Shown piece after piece: positions 5,028 to 6,993 of a stretch of 6,993 nucleotides of DNA; positions within the stretch are counted from its first letter, which is position 1, and each line of letters begins with the position of its first letter. The position numbers and the translations under genes are program-made. Source of the stretch: Burkholderiaceae bacterium. GTDB taxonomy: Bacteria > Pseudomonadota > Gammaproteobacteria > Burkholderiales > Burkholderiaceae. The stretch lies in NCBI GenBank assembly GCA_947373615.1, contig CANBYN010000093.1, forward strand, positions 1-6,993. The letters run 5' to 3'. Under the pieces are notes generated by a model, which was not told the origin of the DNA, did not search any database, and was given only the letters and a program-made list of their open reading frames with translations.

Positions 5028-6993
5028 ATGGAACCATTAATGCAAGAAAACCGCGTTTTTAATCCACCTGCAGATTTTGTTAAGGGTGCTGCCATTCCAG
5101 GTATGGAAGCTTACAACAAACTTTGCGCTGAAGCAGAGAAAGATTACGATGGTTTTTGGGGGCGCCTCGCCAAAGAAAATATTTACTGGAAGAAACCATT
5201 CACAAAGGTATTGGATGAATCTAAAGCGCCTTTCTATAAGTGGTTTGAAGATGGCACAACCAATGCTTCTTATAACTGTTTAGACCTTCAAGTAGAAAAA
5301 GGTCTTGGCGATAAGACTGCCATCATTTTCGAGGCAGATGACGGTACTGTAACGAATGTTTCATACCAGGAGATGTTGAACCGTGTTTGCAAAATGGCAA
5401 ATGCGCTTCGCAAAATGGGCATCAAGTCTGGTGACCGCGTCATTATTTATATGTCGATGTCGATTGAAGGCATCGTGGCGATGCAAGCTTGTGCTCGTGT
5501 AGGTGCAATTCACTCCGTAGTGTTTGGCGGCTTCTCCGCTAAATCATTGCAAGAACGTATCGTTGACGTTGGTGCTAGCGCTGTGATCACAGCGGATGAG
5601 CAGCTCCGTGGCGGCAAAGCATTGCCACTGAAGGTCATTGTTGATGAAGCCATTGCATTGGGTGATTGCGAAAAAGTTAAAAACGTAGTTGTGTATAAGC
5701 GCACTGGTGGCAACATCCCAATGACTGCAGGCCGTGATTCATGGATGCATGAAGTTGTTGCAAATGAATCTAACATTTGTGAGCCAGAGTGGGTAAGCGC
5801 TGAACATCCATTGTTCATCCTCTACACCTCAGGCTCAACAGGCAAGCCAAAGGGCGTACAACATTCCACTGGTGGTTACCTCTTGTGGGCAATCCTCACA
5901 ATGAAATGGACCTTTGATATCAAGCCGGATGACGTCTTTTGGTGCACAGCTGATATCGGCTGGGTCACTGGCCATTCTTACATTACGTATGGCCCACTCG
6001 CAGTGGGCGCTACTGAGATTGTTTTTGAAGGGGTGCCAACCTATCCTAATGCTGGTCGTTTCTGGGACATGATCCAAAAACACAAAGCAACAATTTTCTA
6101 CACTGCACCAACAGCAATTCGTTCGTTAATCAAAGCATCGAGCAATGATGAGTCAGTACATCCAAAGAGTTATGACTTGTCTTCATTGCGCCTCTTGGGT
6201 TCTGTAGGTGAGCCGATTAATCCAGAAGCATGGATGTGGTACTACGAAAATGTGGGTGGCTCACGTTGCCCAATCGTAGATACGTTCTGGCAAACCGAAA
6301 CGGGCGGCCACATGATTTCCCCAATGCCAGGCGCAACTCCAATGATTCCAGGATCCTGTACATTGCCATTGCCAGGCATCATGGCGGCAATTGTTGATGA
6401 AGCAGGTGCAGACGTTCCAAACGGCCAAGGCGGCATCTTAGTGGTTAAGCGTCCGTGGCCTTCGATGATTCGTACCATTTGGAATGATCCTGACCGTTTC
6501 GTGAAGTCGTATTTCCCGGATGAATTAGGTGGCACTTTGTATTTGGCTGGTGACGGCGCAATTCGTAATAAAGACACTGCTTACTTTACGATTACTGGCC
6601 GTATCGACGACGTATTAAACGTTTCTGGTCACCGTATGGGTACGATGGAAATCGAATCTTGCTTAGTTGCCAATCCTTTGGTGGCTGAGGCTGCAGTAGT
6701 GGGACGTCCGGATGATTTAACTGGCGAGGCGATCTGCGCATTTGTTGTGCTTAAAGGCGGCCGTCCTACTGGTGATGAAGCCAAAAAGATTGCTACTGAC
6801 TTGCGTAACTGGGTAGGCAAAGAAATTGGCCCTATCGCTAAGCCAAAAGACATTCGCTTTGGTGATAATTTGCCTAAGACTCGTTCTGGCAAGATCATGC
6901 GTCGCTTGCTGCGTGTGATTGCGAAAGGCGAAGAGGTTACCCAAGACACCTCAACCCTCGAGAATCCAGCGATTTTGGAGCAGCTCAAAGAGT
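5028..6993 (+). CDS. acs: Acetyl-CoA synthetase, 3' end cut by window
   Basis: Acs joins acetate and CoA using ATP, through an acetyl-AMP intermediate, letting the cell feed acetate into the TCA cycle. The open frame covers 655 codons without a stop and runs off the right edge. Since the family is about 650-660 residues, only a few residues are likely missing. Family motifs lie in one frame: the ATP-binding loop YTSGSTGKPKG (266-276), DTFWQTETGG (418-427), LAGDGA (506-511), the hinge region TGRIDDVLNVSGHR (from 523) and PKTRSGKIMRR. Lys622 in that last motif is the catalytic lysine that protein acetyltransferases acetylate in other bacteria. W421 corresponds to the tryptophan that limits the acyl pocket to acetate, arguing against propionyl- or longer-chain synthetases. 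The start is ATG 5028, with AGAGGG 9 nt upstream. Nothing suggests a frameshift. It is divergent from fumA. Confidence 0.97.
   Translation, partial: MEPLMQENRVFNPPADFVKGAAIPGMEAYNKLCAEAEKDYDGFWGRLAKENIYWKKPFTKVLDESKAPFYKWFEDGTTNASYNCLDLQVEKGLGDKTAIIFEADDGTVTNVSYQEMLNRVCKMANALRKMGIKSGDRVIIYMSMSIEGIVAMQACARVGAIHSVVFGGFSAKSLQERIVDVGASAVITADEQLRGGKALPLKVIVDEAIALGDCEKVKNVVVYKRTGGNIPMTAGRDSWMHEVVANESNICEPEWVSAEHPLFILYTSGSTGKPKGVQHSTGGYLLWAILTMKWTFDIKPDDVFWCTADIGWVTGHSYITYGPLAVGATEIVFEGVPTYPNAGRFWDMIQKHKATIFYTAPTAIRSLIKASSNDESVHPKSYDLSSLRLLGSVGEPINPEAWMWYYENVGGSRCPIVDTFWQTETGGHMISPMPGATPMIPGSCTLPLPGIMAAIVDEAGADVPNGQGGILVVKRPWPSMIRTIWNDPDRFVKSYFPDELGGTLYLAGDGAIRNKDTAYFTITGRIDDVLNVSGHRMGTMEIESCLVANPLVAEAAVVGRPDDLTGEAICAFVVLKGGRPTGDEAKKIATDLRNWVGKEIGPIAKPKDIRFGDNLPKTRSGKIMRRLLRVIAKGEEVTQDTSTLENPAILEQLKE

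Noticed and set aside
5077..6988. Several open frames on both strands inside acs
   Set aside because: The conserved acs motifs run in one uninterrupted frame from 5028, so these are shadows; the short + strand one at 5077 is not evidence for a frameshift.

Overview
The window looks like ordinary chromosomal DNA from a betaproteobacterium of the order Burkholderiales. Moderate GC content, AT-rich gaps and the protein sequences suggest a Polynucleobacter-like freshwater bacterium. That placement rests on recognising the single-chain class I fumarase, the acetyl-CoA synthetase and the compact gene packing; no database search was made. I see no insertion sequence, phage gene, CRISPR array, toxin-antitoxin pair or other mobile DNA.

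Layout. At the left (1-665, + strand) a tRNA-Leu(UAA) with an encoded CCA tail is followed after 37 nt by a small unrecognised gene. Its product is predicted to be exported to the periplasm, and it appears to start at TTG. Its 3' end runs 8 bp into the end of a long minus-strand cluster (658-4849). In transcription order the cluster is class I fumarase (fumA), glutamate racemase (murI), tonB, exbB and exbD. All its junctions are tight: a 40-nt gap, a 4-nt ATGA overlap, a 5-nt gap and a 2-nt gap. A 178-bp divergent intergenic region (4850-5027) carries candidate promoters for both directions. The + strand then holds acetyl-CoA synthetase (acs), which is cut by the right edge of the window very near its C-terminus.

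How the genes work together. TonB, ExbB and ExbD form the inner-membrane motor that uses proton-motive force to energise outer-membrane transporters for iron chelates, cobalamin and similar substrates. MurI supplies D-glutamate for peptidoglycan. FumA hydrates fumarate in the TCA cycle, and Acs activates acetate for that cycle. The divergent fumA/acs pair therefore puts two central-carbon genes on one control region, while the fumA transcript probably reads on into cell-wall and envelope-energisation genes.

I did not find a novel system. The points worth a second look are the overlapping back-to-back promoters between fumA and acs, the metabolic plus envelope operon, the tRNA-linked exported small protein, and the convergent genes with overlapping stop codons.
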